Source: Mytilinidion resinicola
Taxonomy: Eukaryota > Ascomycota > Dothideomycetes > Mytilinidiales > Mytilinidiaceae
Direction: 5' to 3'
Assembly (NCBI RefSeq): GCF_010093595.1
Contig: NW_022985475.1
Location: 26,504 to 90,503, forward strand
Length of the DNA stretch: 64,000 nt
A program made the translations under genes and the position numbers. Position 1 is the stretch's first letter. Every line of letters begins with the position of its first letter. This document shows, piece after piece, positions 12,261-23,181 of the stretch. The notes under the pieces are model-generated. The model worked only from the letters and a program-made list of their open reading frames with translations, was not told the DNA's origin and ran no database searches.

Positions 12261-12584
12261 TGTTGAGAGTTGATGAGGTGGCCGGCTCGCTTGTGTTGCA
12301 CGTTATAGTAAGATCGAAAGAGCTCGAAGGAACGTAAGCAATATAATGTGAATAGCGCAGCTGTACCTGAGTAAATGGGTCGATCTGTCCCACATCGAAT
12401 ACGCGCCTTTCCCTGTCCTCTCTTAAACGTAGGTCCGCAAGGTCGTCTTCGAGCCTTCTTACAGCACCCGACGTCAGCCTCACATCTGCCCGTTTTGCCA
12501 CATATTTGAAAAGGTGTCCTCGAATTCGTTATAGCCCACCGCTCGGCTCGCATTCATATCCACATCAGGAATGCTGGATCCTAA

Positions 12585-15386
12585 TTAGCTAAGCGAATTC
12601 GAGGCATCTCGACCAACATACTCGGAGAAGTTATACGGAAATATAGAATTTGGGTCCCAGAAATCAAAGAGAGTCGAGTCGATAAATAGATGTGGTAATT
12701 CTCCTGCGGTGGTAGCTAAATTCGACTGCGGTGTTTCGAACTCAGTAGACATGCGAGCACCAAATGGTATGCGTTGAAGTTGTGCGTGGATTTCAGACGG
12801 AGATTGCTGGCTCTCGATCTTCAATTTCGCTCGAGCGAAGATGTCATGGATGAAATTCGCAGTGGGATAGAGCACCTTGAGCTCGTCCATCACCGTCATG
12901 CAGAAGGCAAGCTTGTTCGATGCGATCTGTCGGACTAAGTTCTCGGGGCTGCGGAGGTCGAGGAGATGTGTGTGCATGGCGGGCACGATGAGAGGGATTC
13001 TAATTGTGTTAGCATATAGAGCAAGGACTCGCTCCTGGTTGCCCTTACGCCATGGGGCCAATGTAGTTGGTGAGGCCGGCAATGAAGATCGCGTCAAGAG
13101 TGAGGTTTATTTTCGATGCCGCTTCTCTAATCTTCTGCGTCGCATTTTTGCCAAAAGCACCCCACAGCTGCTCATCCCCCTTATCGTAAGGCCTAAACAA
13201 TGCTATGATAGCGGCCCTGCAAGAGGTGTCAGAAAGACCTGAGGAGACTCAGAGATGTTTCGAGCTCACGAATGATGTAGCCGTAGAAGGCTTTCGTAGA
13301 AGGAGGCAAACGACGAGTCCGGAGTAGTAAGTCCGCTGAATAGCGAACCCATGGTTGTTGAAAGCTTTTGCTCCAGAGCGTTTGCCGACTTGATGTCTAA
13401 CAATGGTGTCTGTCGACGCCACTGTCCAACCAAAATGTTTCCCAAACTAGCAGTAAGCTCCAGGAGAATGATCCAGTATTTAGTAAGAAGGACGAGGTCG
13501 TGGGGAATGAACTTCCGCGCCGCGTCAGAAAGGCCTTCTGCCTCGGTGAGGACATCATCTGCAGAGGGCGACGGCGTGTCGCAGTCTTCGATCACGATGC
13601 GCATGGGACGTCCAACACCAAAGCTTTGCCACCTATCTCGGTATAAACAGCACCACCAGAGCCGTCTCCATAGCTGCCGTTGTCGCTCAGAGAGGCGGCT
13701 GTTGCGCTGGCTGGAGTCAGGATTGCGGTGGAAGCCCATCGTCTGCGCGAGGCTGATAGCGATGCCGATCCAGTGCCAGGATTCGGTGCGATCTTCAGTG
13801 TCGGAGTACCAAAACGACATGAGTAGAGTGGATTGGACGAGTACGATCTTATCTTGTTCACGGCCGTTGTCATACATGCACTGCATAGCGGCTAAATTTA
13901 GCAGAGTTCTCGATCATTGCAGTGTCTCGTCAGAAATCCGCTCCACTGCCACTGCTTGTGTGCCTCGTTGCAGTTTAGTAGTTCCGAATGAAAGAAAAGT
14001 CGAGGCTTTCGACCAGCTGGTAAAATTGCAAGGCCAACCCAAGTAGCATCATATCTATGACCACAGATTGGAAATATTACCCGCCGTCCTAGATTCTAAC
14101 ACTGCTTTGTGCTACCACAAGCAGTGGCAAGAAAGGATGCGGACATCCATAACGGAACACTGTCAAAATGGCAAGATGAAACAAGTGAGCGCACCTTTGC
14201 TCGCGAGAGTGCTGCTCTTTTCATATCTCGGCGGGTTTGGAAGCCAGCTCGTTGGCATACTTCATCTCGGGTATACTACGACTCGTCGGTATGTTATTTC
14301 TTAGGTCTTTGGGACCACGTACGTTAACGGCCACCGAAAATATGCTCCACATCAAGAGAAGGTTGAGCTTTTGCACTCCGCCATCTACATAGGCGTTCAA
14401 AAGACGGTCGGCATCGAGGATAGGCAAGATTGGGTGGATGTGGTGGAAGTAGCAACGCAAGAGCTCATCGCAGACGTCTGACGGTGGCAAGGAGAAGACA
14501 CCCTTCGCCCGCAAGTAGTCGATATCTTCTGGGTCGAGTAAGGAGGGTATCGATTGAGGAATCAGGAAATGCTGCGCCGTAGTAGGATTGGCGCGTTCGG
14601 GCTCTAAGATATTCAGGACATATCCTATGCCCTGAGCATCACCTGAAAAGAATAAGCATCGGCATGCACAAAGTCGCCAGAAGTAAGAAGACATACCGAC
14701 AAAGAACGGCACGGCTCCTGACCAGGGCTTGTCATTCAGCACTCCTTCAATAGCGGTCGACTGAGCACTTGGATCATGGTCTGGGAATATGGGCGGTGCT
14801 AATGTGTGGAGAAATCGGAATTGATTTCCTTTGATAGTGGTAGCTCCCGACGAAGGTACACTGGAAGGCGAAGGGTTGTATGAATAAGCATTATCAGCAT
14901 TCGCCGGGGATATTGAAGGGTTAGACAGATTCGATAAATTTGAAGGATCCGAAGGCAGACTACCACTTCTGTGTCCTCCGACGTCAATCTGACTTTCCGT
15001 GCCTTCAAGCCTACGGACTTTGCTGGACGTGCTGGCCTCACCGACATCTTGTGATGGCTGTCTTCGAGACCTGCGAGCTCTAGTGGCTGGTCAGTAACAT
15101 TCAAATACCTAGGTAGCCGCGAGGAAACCGGATGGGAGAACCTGAGAAACTCGCTGTCGTACTGATTGTTCTTCCGCCGCTTCACATCACAATGAATTCC
15201 GTCTCTCCTACAGTTCACACAAGGTATTCCCGATTCCGTCACGTTACATTTGACCTTTCTGTCGCGACATGTCTGGCAAGCGACTGCTGCGCGTTTCCGC
15301 AGATCAGAAGCAGGAGGCACGACATAGCCATCAGAGGCAACGCGGCGATTGTCAGCTTGCGAGGCTGAATTGTCGTGGTGTTCCAT
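12585..15386 (-). CDS. Zn2Cys6 fungal-specific transcription factor, CTF1-like
   Basis: Seven exons: 15386-15109, 15070-14697, 14642-14323, 14275-14195, 13880-13270, 13216-13049 and 12999-12585. They join in frame to 748 aa. The DNA-binding cluster is CQTCRDRKVKC..CVNC..C at Cys37, 40, 47, 56, 59 and 66. The fungal_trans middle-homology region runs through exons 3-6, with RDMKRAALSRAK, STLLMSFWYSDTED, SWHWIGIAISLAQTMG and LWRRLWWCCLYRDRW. This arrangement resembles cutinase transcription factor 1-type regulators, but targets cannot be read from sequence. Introns are 38-54 nt except the fourth (314 nt), which contains a MITE. The last intron has a perfect TGCTAAC branch point. No lesion is seen; the first intron (38 nt) is the least certain junction. 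Confidence 0.85.
13947..14129. mobile_element. MITE inside intron 4 of the transcription factor
   Basis: A 14-bp perfect terminal inverted repeat, TGCCACTGCTTGTG, is at 13,947-13,960 and its complement at 14,116-14,129, spanning 183 bp. The interior shares GCAATTTTACCAGCTG with the MITE at 22,451. It accounts for most of the unusual length (314 nt) of the host intron, with splice sites 65-70 nt outside the repeat on each side. The same TGCCACTGCTT end recurs at 28.4, 50.6, 52.2 and 56.8 kb. Confidence 0.8.
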
Positions 15387-15962
15387 TTGAGAATCGGCAG
15401 TCTCGGTAGTGTCGGCAAAGGTTTAGGTGATTGACCAATTACGGTGTTAGAAGAGAGGGAAAACAAGGGTGATATGGGACATGACGCAGTCTAGCCGTGG
15501 GCAATTGAGGTTCCAGGGCTATGCTGCATCTATTGCACCGCCCTAGGAGGCGATACTAGGAATGAAAAGTGATACTGTTGACCCATCGTGATGGTTGAAG
15601 GTTGATGCAGCGGAACGCGTCGGATGTTGCCCAGATCTTGGCACTTCGGCTCGCTGCCCCTTACACCGCTGGCGTGAGAATCCCGCTCCGCCCATTTCCT
15701 GCCAACCTCTCTCGGCAGAGTCGGCCGCGGCCAGAACACGACAACAACACGAAAGCTTCGTCGTATGCTATACGTTCATACCATGAATACACTGTGCACT
15801 GCCCCAGATCCACGACGCAAAGATGGTAGATCGACAAATTCTCAAACATGGCTCTCGAAACGGGTAGAGGGATCGGAGGACAGTAAGATGATATAAAACA
15901 AACGAAGAGAACTGGTCGAAGTGCCAATCTTCAACTTACGATACCGATACATTTAAGCCACC
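15387..15962. other. Intergenic region between divergent genes
   Basis: This separates the minus-strand regulator from the plus-strand membrane protein. Only short overlapping frames without recognisable content are present. A TATA-like ATATAAAACAAACG at about 15,889-15,902 lies ~65 bases before the membrane protein start and could be its core promoter. Confidence 0.5.
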
Positions 15963-16978
15963 ATGTCTTTCATCTCTCTTGAAAGTTCGAATCAAGACCT
16001 TTTGTCTCTTCAAAGTTCGGATAATGATAAATGCATAACCGGCCCGCCGCCACTACCCTACAACCTTCGCGAGCACAAGAAATCCATCGCAGTCCAATGG
16101 AGCATCATAGTCTTTGTTTCCTGCGTATTCCAAATAGTCCTCTTCTATGCGCTTTGGTTCGGTACCAACATCGACCACCATACTGGTAAATACTCCGCCT
16201 ACAACTTCTTCTAACCCCCTAGATACTCATTTCTTGCAGTCTTCACGATCACCCAAGTAATCCTAGGTATCTTCGCGATTCAAGGCTGGGCCGTGCGGCT
16301 ATGGAGGCTGCTGAAAAAGAACACGACCGCGACTCCTCTAGGCAGCTTCCGCCGCTACCTCGACTTCTTTCAGCTCTCTTTCCTCGGCGGCTTCGTCATC
16401 TCAACCCTAGAGCTCGTTATCGGATCTCTGCCTGAGAAGCCAAATCTGCGCCTTATGGCGATGCCAGCATCTTCCCTGCTCTTTTATGTCGGCGCACAGC
16501 TCCTGCTAGTTACGTTGCTTCACATGGGTGGCTACCCGAGTCCCGCGCGCCTTTCATCAATGTCAAAAGGCTCAGTCTTTCGGCCAGGACTGTATATCTT
16601 AATTGAGGATATCGTTGCTGTTGACGGCGGCGGCGGTGTCGCTTACAGGAAGGCGCTAAATGCGCGATATGAAGCCAGCCCCATGTTCGGGCGGTTGCTG
16701 CTGCATTTGAGCATGTTTTGGAGCGTCGGCGCCTTAGCGACTGCGATAATTGTGACTATATTGGTCTATACGATCAATGAAGGAGTTGCGTATGGGATCG
16801 GTGAGTGTAATTGGGGTCTTTTGGTGAAACCGGCCGCTAACGGCTTTCAGGATGGGGCATTCCCTTCATTTGGGCTGGGCTCTGGAGTATCATCACTGTA
16901 AAGTGGACTCAAACAGCTCTTGCGAGAGAGGAGAAATGGTTTAGACGCGACGCACCAGGCCGCAACGATTCGGTGTAG
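15963..16978 (+). CDS. Multi-pass membrane protein, fungal family of unknown function
   Basis: Three exons: 15963-16185, 16240-16800 and 16851-16978, with introns of 54 and 50 nt. They give a 303-aa protein. The N-terminus has PPPLPYNLREHKKSIAVQW before the first membrane helix. Five to six hydrophobic helices follow, separated by short loops. A large central loop contains RPGLYILIEDIVAVDGGGG and YRKALNARYEASP, the stretch I recognise as conserved among uncharacterised ascomycete membrane proteins. The tail after the last helix is basic (REEKWFRRDAPGRNDSV). No catalytic motif is visible and no function is claimed. All frames join cleanly and the start has a good context (GCCACCATG). Confidence 0.85.
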
Positions 16979-17216
16979 CCTTCGAGGCGGGGATTCGAGA
17001 CGAATAATGGATGCGGCGATTTTCACATGCAATCAAAAGACGATCTCCATCGTACCTCCTAATTCAGCTACATCCTGTATGACAGCACGTGAAGGGTGAC
17101 CTTCCGAGACGAGTGGCATCGTCTCCTATCAATATGCTGCGTACAGCGGCCTTCTATCTGGAAGCTTCGTGGTCCTCGTAGCCCTCCATTCAATGAGACG
17201 TTTGGTTGAGCGACAG

Positions 17217-17260
17217 CACGTGGGACACACGTGCTTCATCTATCCCCATCTGCATATAAA
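17217..17260 (+). promoter_or_regulatory. Paired CACGTG boxes plus TATA
   Basis: CACGTG at 17,217-17,222 and again at 17,228-17,233, five bases apart, with TATAAA at about 17,255. No recognisable gene follows. The same module recurs at 25.2, 26.2 and 44.5 kb. CACGTG is an E-box bound by fungal bHLH factors. Confidence 0.4.
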
Positions 17261-17954
17261 TTTTGTCTTAATATCTTATCATTAATAAGAAAAGGACATC
17301 GAGACGGTCGACAGGTTTCCCCTAAGAAACATGTATGTCACTACAAGACAATGACGCCGGCGGTGCATTGTAGTGGCATCGAACCAGCATACCGCAAATC
17401 GAATGCTGCGGCTGTTTCAAATTACAGCGCGGTCAAGATTCATGGCGCGGAGGTGGTGAGTCTCTGGTAATCCGGCTCTTTCTACATCATTACACCGAGA
17501 TATTGCTCCCCGGCACCGTTCCACTCTGCTGCTAAGAACGTCCGCAAATAGGTATTGCCTGTCATCGCTCGTAAGAAATGCAAGATAGCAGCAGGATACT
17601 ATTATCTCATAGATCACCACTGATACGCGATTTCCAACCTCAGGCTCCAACAAACAACCACTCCATGGCTCCAATACCACTTCCGTTTTAATCCCGACAT
17701 GCGCTGATATATGATCCGCTTACACTCCATAGCTCCAAATCTTCAACGATTTTGAACCACCAAGCTTCTCCATCAGTGGTGCAGTCGGCTCTGTTAATCC
17801 CCCAGTCTTCCCTCCCTACATCGCGAATGAGATGTGAGGATTCGATCCTCCACATGGAGGGTTATGGTGAGCCGATTTACACATTAAGGAACTTGTCCTC
17901 TATAGACCTACACTCTCTCAGAAGAATCGTTTATATGCGAAAGAAAGTAAGATG

Positions 17955-17969
17955 CACGTGAGGCACGTG
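17955..17969. promoter_or_regulatory. Paired CACGTG boxes
   Basis: Two CACGTG hexamers separated by AGG (17,955-17,960 and 17,964-17,969). The spacing is identical to the pair at 25,198. No TATA box is evident close downstream. Confidence 0.35.
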
Positions 17970-18995
17970 TAAACGCGGCTTCTTCGTGCCTCCAGTCTAA
18001 GAAGGAGGATGCCGTCAGCGGCCAAACGTTGAAAGGGGGGGCAGGTGATTAGGCAGGTGAGCACCAAAAACCTGTGCTTAAATATCGGACAAGTTATGGA
18101 GCCCTGGTAAACTTCTAAGAGCGGAAAAGGCCTGGAGGAGCTTCTAAAACTCGGACTGAAGGAGATCCTATGCGGCGGTCGCTTCAACGAAGCCACTACC
18201 CACTACGGATTGCTGAGAGTAGTTGATCTCGCGTTCCGCGCTCCTCGTGATTATTCGCATATCTCCATTCCAAATCTTCAAACCTCCGTAATCTGATACT
18301 CCCAACCATCATGACCTTACGTTGCTATACCAAACTATCATGACGAACCACCGTTTCCCAAGCCCGCCAACTTTCTTCCTCGCCATCGAATCCCCCAAAC
18401 GCACGATATTCCTCACTTTCCGATCCCCCCATCAAGCACCTCATTTGCAAGTTTCGCACCATCATGTCCCAACTGTCATCCTTTTGATCGCCGAACTCAC
18501 TCCATTCGCCATAGTCTTTTCATGTGTTGAAATTCCCAATGCTCCTCCGCACCCGCACATCGAGCGTGATCGCAGGAGAAGTTGATCCTCCGCCATCGAT
18601 CTTCTGCATGATCCTTGTTGCAGGTTTAAGGAATGCCGATTCTGGTGGAGCTGAAGTGAGGAAAGGGTTTTTATCGATGGAATATTGGGGAAGTGCGCTA
18701 GGCCGTGATTTGCACCTGACTCACTTTCACGGGGGCAACTTCACGAAGTCCGGTGGCCGTGGAAGCGAAAGACGTATGTCGGGCTCTTGGTCGAGTAGTT
18801 ACGAGGGGGGCTTGCTCCTTGTTCTCACATTCGAAGAGCACTATATAGTTAATCACGCCTCCAGAATCTGAACATCAAACATTTGTATTCTACAAACCCC
18901 ATCGTCCCATGTCGCTTGCGAATATTGCGCAAAATCTTGCGTAAATGTACAACATATATACCGACCGTATAGCCAGAGTGTCATAGATCTTACAT

Positions 18996-20855
18996 TCAGT
19001 CCCAGTCCGACGGATCACCACCCTCATCGCCCGCATGCTCCTTCTTCGCCGCCTTCATGCTCTCCTCCACCTCCGTAGGCACGAGTCTTCTCAGCAGCCT
19101 CCAAGTCGTATCGACCTCCCCCTCATCCGGCCCCCACCTCCGCTTTAACTCCTCCCACACCACCAGTGTCCGCCCAGGCGCCGTCTTCGCAAATGCTTTC
19201 AAGATCAGCACGACAGACGAGCTCCCGAGGTAGTAATTCTGCTCCCCGCGATCCACGCCCGCGACGAAATCTTCATAAAACATCTCTAGTCTGTCCGCCG
19301 TCCAGCTAGAGTAGCGCACGCCGCCGAACTCGGAGAAGCCGCGAATTATGGAGAGAAAGACATTCCCATCGAGCGGGATGTTCTCTTCTTGCATCTCGCC
19401 GATGAGCTCGGCCACGCGATCGATATTCCCAGCGGTTTGTGCGTGGTAGCGGATGACGAGAGCGTATGTCGTCGTATTCGGAGCAATTGAGGCTGCATTT
19501 TGGAGGGCTTGACGGTGGCTGGCGAGCTCTTGCATGCGATCTTTATCGGCTTCTGCTACGCGGAGGGCAGCCTCGAGACGGCGGGTTTCGGCGTCCATCG
19601 CCAAGCCGGCTTTTCGAACATCTCGCCAATGGTAGGGAGGGAGTGTGGTACCTGTTTTGGCGGTGTGCATAGCTTTCATGCGGAGGAAAACGGCTTCAGC
19701 AGCTGAGGGCTCGCGAGCGCGGAAGAGGGCGTTGACGACAGAGTTGAGGACGACGATGTCGACAATTTCGCCGGCTTCCACGAGGTCAGCATAGGCTTTG
19801 CGCACACCAGGGCCGTTTTGGCGAACCCCATTGTAGTGGATCAAGCTGGTGCGGAGGTAGCGGGAGACGCGGAGGTTGCGCTTTGCGATTTCTTTGAGGA
19901 AGGCTTGGGCGAGGTCGTATTTTCCGGCTTTGAAGGCGATGTCGAAGAGGACATTGAAAGTTACATTGGTCCCTTGTACGCCAGCGTCTGACTCCATTTC
20001 CTTCCAGATATATAACATGGACTGGACCTCGGCTTCTGTGATGGGCCCGGAGCGCACGCCGCGGCCGGCGAAGGCCATTGCACTAGTCCATTCGGAACGC
20101 AGGACGGGTATGTTGGCAATCTTCATATCGTCGAGGATGGAGAGGTAGCGTTGCATGGAGGGTTGGTCGTGGCGTTCGACAACGGAGAGGATGTGGAGGA
20201 GACGGCGGATGGTTTTGAGGGAGAGGAAGGGTATTCGAGGGTAGGGCAGGAGCTGGTAAACGGCGTAGATCTTGCTGTGTGAGCTCTCATCGTTCTTCAA
20301 TAGCTGTTCCAATGCAGCCTTCGTCATAGCATCTTCGTCGCTTTCGAGCTTCCAGGGCCTGTGCGGTCTCCCATCTTCCAACGTCTCTCGCGTCCGGATG
20401 GCACCCTCATCTACCTCATCTGGATTGATTTCGAAGTTGTAGAAGTCAACGAGGGATTTGAGCTCCTCCCTCGTCACGTCGACGGCGTGGCGGAGGATGT
20501 TGCGGGCGGGTGTGGAGGTGGAGAGGGGTCGAGTCTGAAGGCGCACATAGGAGCTTTTCCGGCGCGTCTTGTGATGGGAGGATATAAAAGGCGAGGGTTC
20601 TCGACACGTCGTAGGGTGTCGCGCGTGCTGGGGACATGATCCGGCCTGCACCAATGCCCGGATGAAGAGGTTGTCCATCTGGGTGGGGGATGGGAGGACG
20701 ACGGCGCGTGTGGAGTGTATAGCTCGTCGGCGAGGGCGAGATGATGGAGCTGGAGAACGCAGTGCGGGACAGAGCAGGGCCAGCAGAGATCGGGGCCCTA
20801 TAGCAGCGACAACCGGGCTTCTGGTCGACCTGTCGAGGGTGCCGAAAAGGGACAT
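18996..20855 (-). CDS. Mitochondrial pentatricopeptide-repeat (PPR) protein
   Basis: A single-exon frame of 619 codons from the upstream ATG; a second start at codon 60 (ATG at 20,678, MDNLFIRALVQAG) has a better context (G at +4) and may be the true one. The N-terminal region is rich in Arg and Ser and free of acidic residues (RPLSTSTPARN near residue 108), typical of a mitochondrial presequence. Helical-hairpin repeats of ~35 aa follow, for example TFNVLFDIAFKAGKYDLAQA (about 300), LNSVVNALFRAREPSAAEA (about 375) and TYALVIRYHAQTAGNIDRVA (about 465). PPR proteins bind organellar RNA. The gene is divergent from mS23, another mitochondrial gene-expression protein. The acidic C-terminus (GDEGGDPSDWD) is intact. 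The exact RNA target cannot be inferred. Confidence 0.85.
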   Translation of the reverse strand: MSLFGTLDRSTRSPVVAAIGPRSLLALLCPALRSPAPSSRPRRRAIHSTRAVVLPSPTQMDNLFIRALVQAGSCPQHARHPTTCREPSPFISSHHKTRRKSSYVRLQTRPLSTSTPARNILRHAVDVTREELKSLVDFYNFEINPDEVDEGAIRTRETLEDGRPHRPWKLESDEDAMTKAALEQLLKNDESSHSKIYAVYQLLPYPRIPFLSLKTIRRLLHILSVVERHDQPSMQRYLSILDDMKIANIPVLRSEWTSAMAFAGRGVRSGPITEAEVQSMLYIWKEMESDAGVQGTNVTFNVLFDIAFKAGKYDLAQAFLKEIAKRNLRVSRYLRTSLIHYNGVRQNGPGVRKAYADLVEAGEIVDIVVLNSVVNALFRAREPSAAEAVFLRMKAMHTAKTGTTLPPYHWRDVRKAGLAMDAETRRLEAALRVAEADKDRMQELASHRQALQNAASIAPNTTTYALVIRYHAQTAGNIDRVAELIGEMQEENIPLDGNVFLSIIRGFSEFGGVRYSSWTADRLEMFYEDFVAGVDRGEQNYYLGSSSVVLILKAFAKTAPGRTLVVWEELKRRWGPDEGEVDTTWRLLRRLVPTEVEESMKAAKKEHAGDEGGDPSDWD

Positions 20856-21207
20856 GAGAAGCCGCGCATTGTGTCAGGGAGAGGTTGACGCCGGCGGATC
20901 CATGGGCGAGAGGGGCGGGTAGAGCGACAGTACAGAGGTGAGGCCGTCAATGGCAGCGGGGGAGGCGGCCGTGATAGCTTTGGTGGTGTTGAGAATCGGG
21001 AGGCGTGCAAGATTTTGGTGCACGGGCCGGCATCGCGAAAGATCGTGAACTTCGAGACACCACAGCGATTCTTCCCCAACAGCATCGCCAACTCACCACC
21101 GCCATCGCCCGCTGCCAATTGACTGCCGCCGCGCAGTTCTCGAGTGACTACATCCGCGACGGAGCAGCAACACCGCCTACTGCCTCATCCCCGCCCCACC
21201 GCCCACC
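20856..21207. promoter_or_regulatory. Shared promoter of the PPR and mS23 genes
   Basis: About 350 bases separate the PPR start (longer version) from the mS23 start on the opposite strand, so both promoters must lie here or overlap the 5' coding ends. The region is GC-rich and lacks an obvious TATA box, as expected of housekeeping genes. Both products act in mitochondrial gene expression, so co-regulation is plausible but inferred. Confidence 0.5.
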
Positions 21208-22031
21208 ATGGGCCGCCGACACCTGCAAGACTTCCGCCCTCTCCGCGTGCGCGACACAGCCCGCCTCCTCTTCGAGAACAATCGCATCGCCCAGCGCCCG
21301 CTATGGTATGATGTGGCCGGGGACATCCCGCCCTCACAGCCCTTCGTGCGGCCGCTGATGCAGTCGGGCTCGCACAAGTCGGTGAAGGGGCGGAAACCCA
21401 GCAAAATGTTCAAGCCCATGGCTCTGGAATTCCCCGAGGACGCGCTGCGGAACGATTTCTACGGCGACCATCCGTGGGAGCTGGCGAGGCCGAGGGTCAT
21501 ATTGGAGGGCAGCGGGTGTGATGCGAAGCAATGGGATTGGTCCAGGATAGTCCAGCCGGGGAAGAAGCTGGATGGGGAGAGGTATGCGATATTTGCAGCA
21601 CCCATCATTCCCGAATGAATGTCTCTTCGCATATACTAACAGTTTCCAGTGTGGTGCAGCGCCAGCTCTGGCTTATGACCAACGAGTTCAAGACCCAATC
21701 CGCCGCCTACGACCAAGCCCGCCGCGAATTCTACCACCACCGCCATCTTGAAGAGGTCGAGCGGCGTATCGCGAAAGAGGAGGCTCTCGCAGCCGGTGCT
21801 TACTTCGGAAAGGGTCCATTGCAAGTCGGCATGGAGCTGGAGGACAAGGCATACGAGCAATGGAAGGAGTGGGCCGCCAAGCAGACCGAAGAGCGCAAGC
21901 AGCAAACGGCCCAGATGTACACGGGGCCGGTGGAGGAGACGCCGGAGGAGAAACAGCTGGATGACTTCGATGACCTACTGGACGAGGGGGATGCGGTGCT
22001 CGCACCGAGTGAACCTTCGAGAAATGCGTGA
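21208..22031 (+). CDS. Mitochondrial small-subunit ribosomal protein mS23 (Rsm25/MRPS25 type)
   Basis: Two exons, 21208-21581 and 21650-22031, separated by a 68-nt intron with an ATACTAAC branch point. They give 251 aa. The protein begins MGRRHLQDFRPLRVRDTA and has the conserved LRNDFYGDHPWELARPRVI segment, then DWSRI and PGK. The splice joins GE to SVVQRQLWLM, restoring the family sequence. The C-terminal part is helical and charged (REFYHHRHLEEVERRIAKEE, then EKQLDDFDDLLDEGD). These are features of fungal mS23, a component of the mitochondrial 37S subunit. Divergent from the PPR gene upstream. No lesion is seen. Confidence 0.9.
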
Positions 22032-22450
22032 GACCGGTTTGCGGACATTTGGGGAGCCATCTGCAAGAACATTGTATACTTGTAAATATACCCTCTTCAG
22101 AAGCATATTCCATTGGGCGGGGAGTTTGAATTTAACTGGGCATATCCACCAGGCCGTGTCTTCATCCATTAATTCCGGAGGACTCTTACACGTCAAGGAT
22201 CACGTGAGTCTTTTCATACAATTCGTGAGCTCTCTATTCTCGCTTTCCAGCGATCAAGGGAGCTCTTCTCTTGATGTACACGCCCTCAGCGTCATTCTGG
22301 TAGACCTCTTTCGGTCCAGTAATAGTCGTGCAAAACTCCAGTTCATCTTCACTTTATGGTCTGGGGTCACGTCCAGTGCCTTCATGTAGCTCTTATCACA
22401 CTTTCTTCCCGCTGCTCGCCACCTCTCAACGAATGAGGTCAAATCCCAGC

Positions 22451-22588
22451 GTGTATACACCTTTCCGCCGGTGTCGGAGGTGTCTTCGCAATTTTACCAG
22501 CTGTCCAATTTGGTCGATTTCCATCTGTTTCGTCTTTTCAAAAAAAACCCCCGAGGCACCTCAGGCAGCGGTTAAAGAGCGCGCGCAC
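22451..22588. mobile_element. MITE, copy 1 of an adjacent pair
   Basis: Left end GTGTATACACCTTTCCGCCG (22,451) and right end reading GTGCGCGCGCTCTTTAACCG on the other strand, followed on both sides by TGAGG/GGAGGTG-type sequence. Length is ~138 bp. The interior GCAATTTTACCAGCTG (22,488-22,503) recurs in the MITE in the transcription-factor intron. It sits between mS23 and the MFS gene, 58 bp from a related element. Confidence 0.7.
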
Positions 22589-22645
22589 TTATTTAGGATA
22601 AGGCGCTTTTCTCGTCGTCAATGCGTCGAGATCGATATCCGCCCT

Positions 22646-22777
22646 GCGTACACCTTTCTGGCGGCGTCTGTGGTGGCATGGCAGTTTTACTGGCTGTTCA
22701 ATCCAATTGACTTCAACCTCGTTCAGATTTGCGAAAACCTACTGAAGCATCCCAGACAGCAGTAAACGAGTGTGTAC
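22646..22777. mobile_element. MITE, copy 2 of an adjacent pair
   Basis: Left end GCGTACACCTTTCTGGCGGC (22,646) and right end reading GTACACACTCGTTTACTGCT on the other strand. Length is ~132 bp. The interior (GGCAGTTTTACTGGCTG) is recognisably related to that of the copy at 22,451. It lies ~400 bp upstream of the MFS start. Confidence 0.7.
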
Positions 22778-23181
22778 AAAACCACCAAGCGGCACGCTTG
22801 CAGTTGGCAACACGCGCATTTCGCAGATGGAAGTCCCCAGTCTTGTTGTCATCACCACGACAGTCTGGCCACGCTTCCGCCAGATTGATGGCGCGATCCG
22901 TGGTTTTGGGGACAGCTCTCGCCATCAACTCGTCCCGAAATCGGCAACCGCGTGTGTGCACCCATGGTCCGATAGAAGACGCCGTTCTCGGCCATGTATC
23001 GCGAAAGATAAACTCCTCACCTGCAACGCGGCCTGCATATCTTTCTCTTCTCCTTTATCTTCTTCTTTTTCTTCAGCCTTGTCAAGAGATTTTCGCTACC
23101 TCATCCTCTCGTTATCGACTCCTCTACTACAACAGTTGTATCAACTTGATCAATTGTGCCCTCAACTTCATCATCCTCACG

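Larger units (their letters stand above)
16979..18990. other. Gene-free stretch
   Basis: Two kilobases with only short, unrelated frames (longest ~115 codons, at 18,524, with no recognisable content). Two paired CACGTG boxes occur (17,217-17,233 and 17,955-17,969). The 3' end (about 18,880-18,995) is probably the 3' untranslated region of the PPR gene. I see no RNA gene. Confidence 0.5.

Noticed and set aside
12220..12553. Two minus-strand frames (93 and 99 codons) just past the regulator's stop
   Set aside because: They overlap each other and the Fot1 fragment end, match nothing I recognise, and the regulator already ends in a complete C-terminus.
21636..22389. Several frames of 70-210 codons opposite or alongside mS23
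   Set aside because: They are shadows of the mS23 coding exon. The mS23 frame alone shows family motifs and clean splicing.
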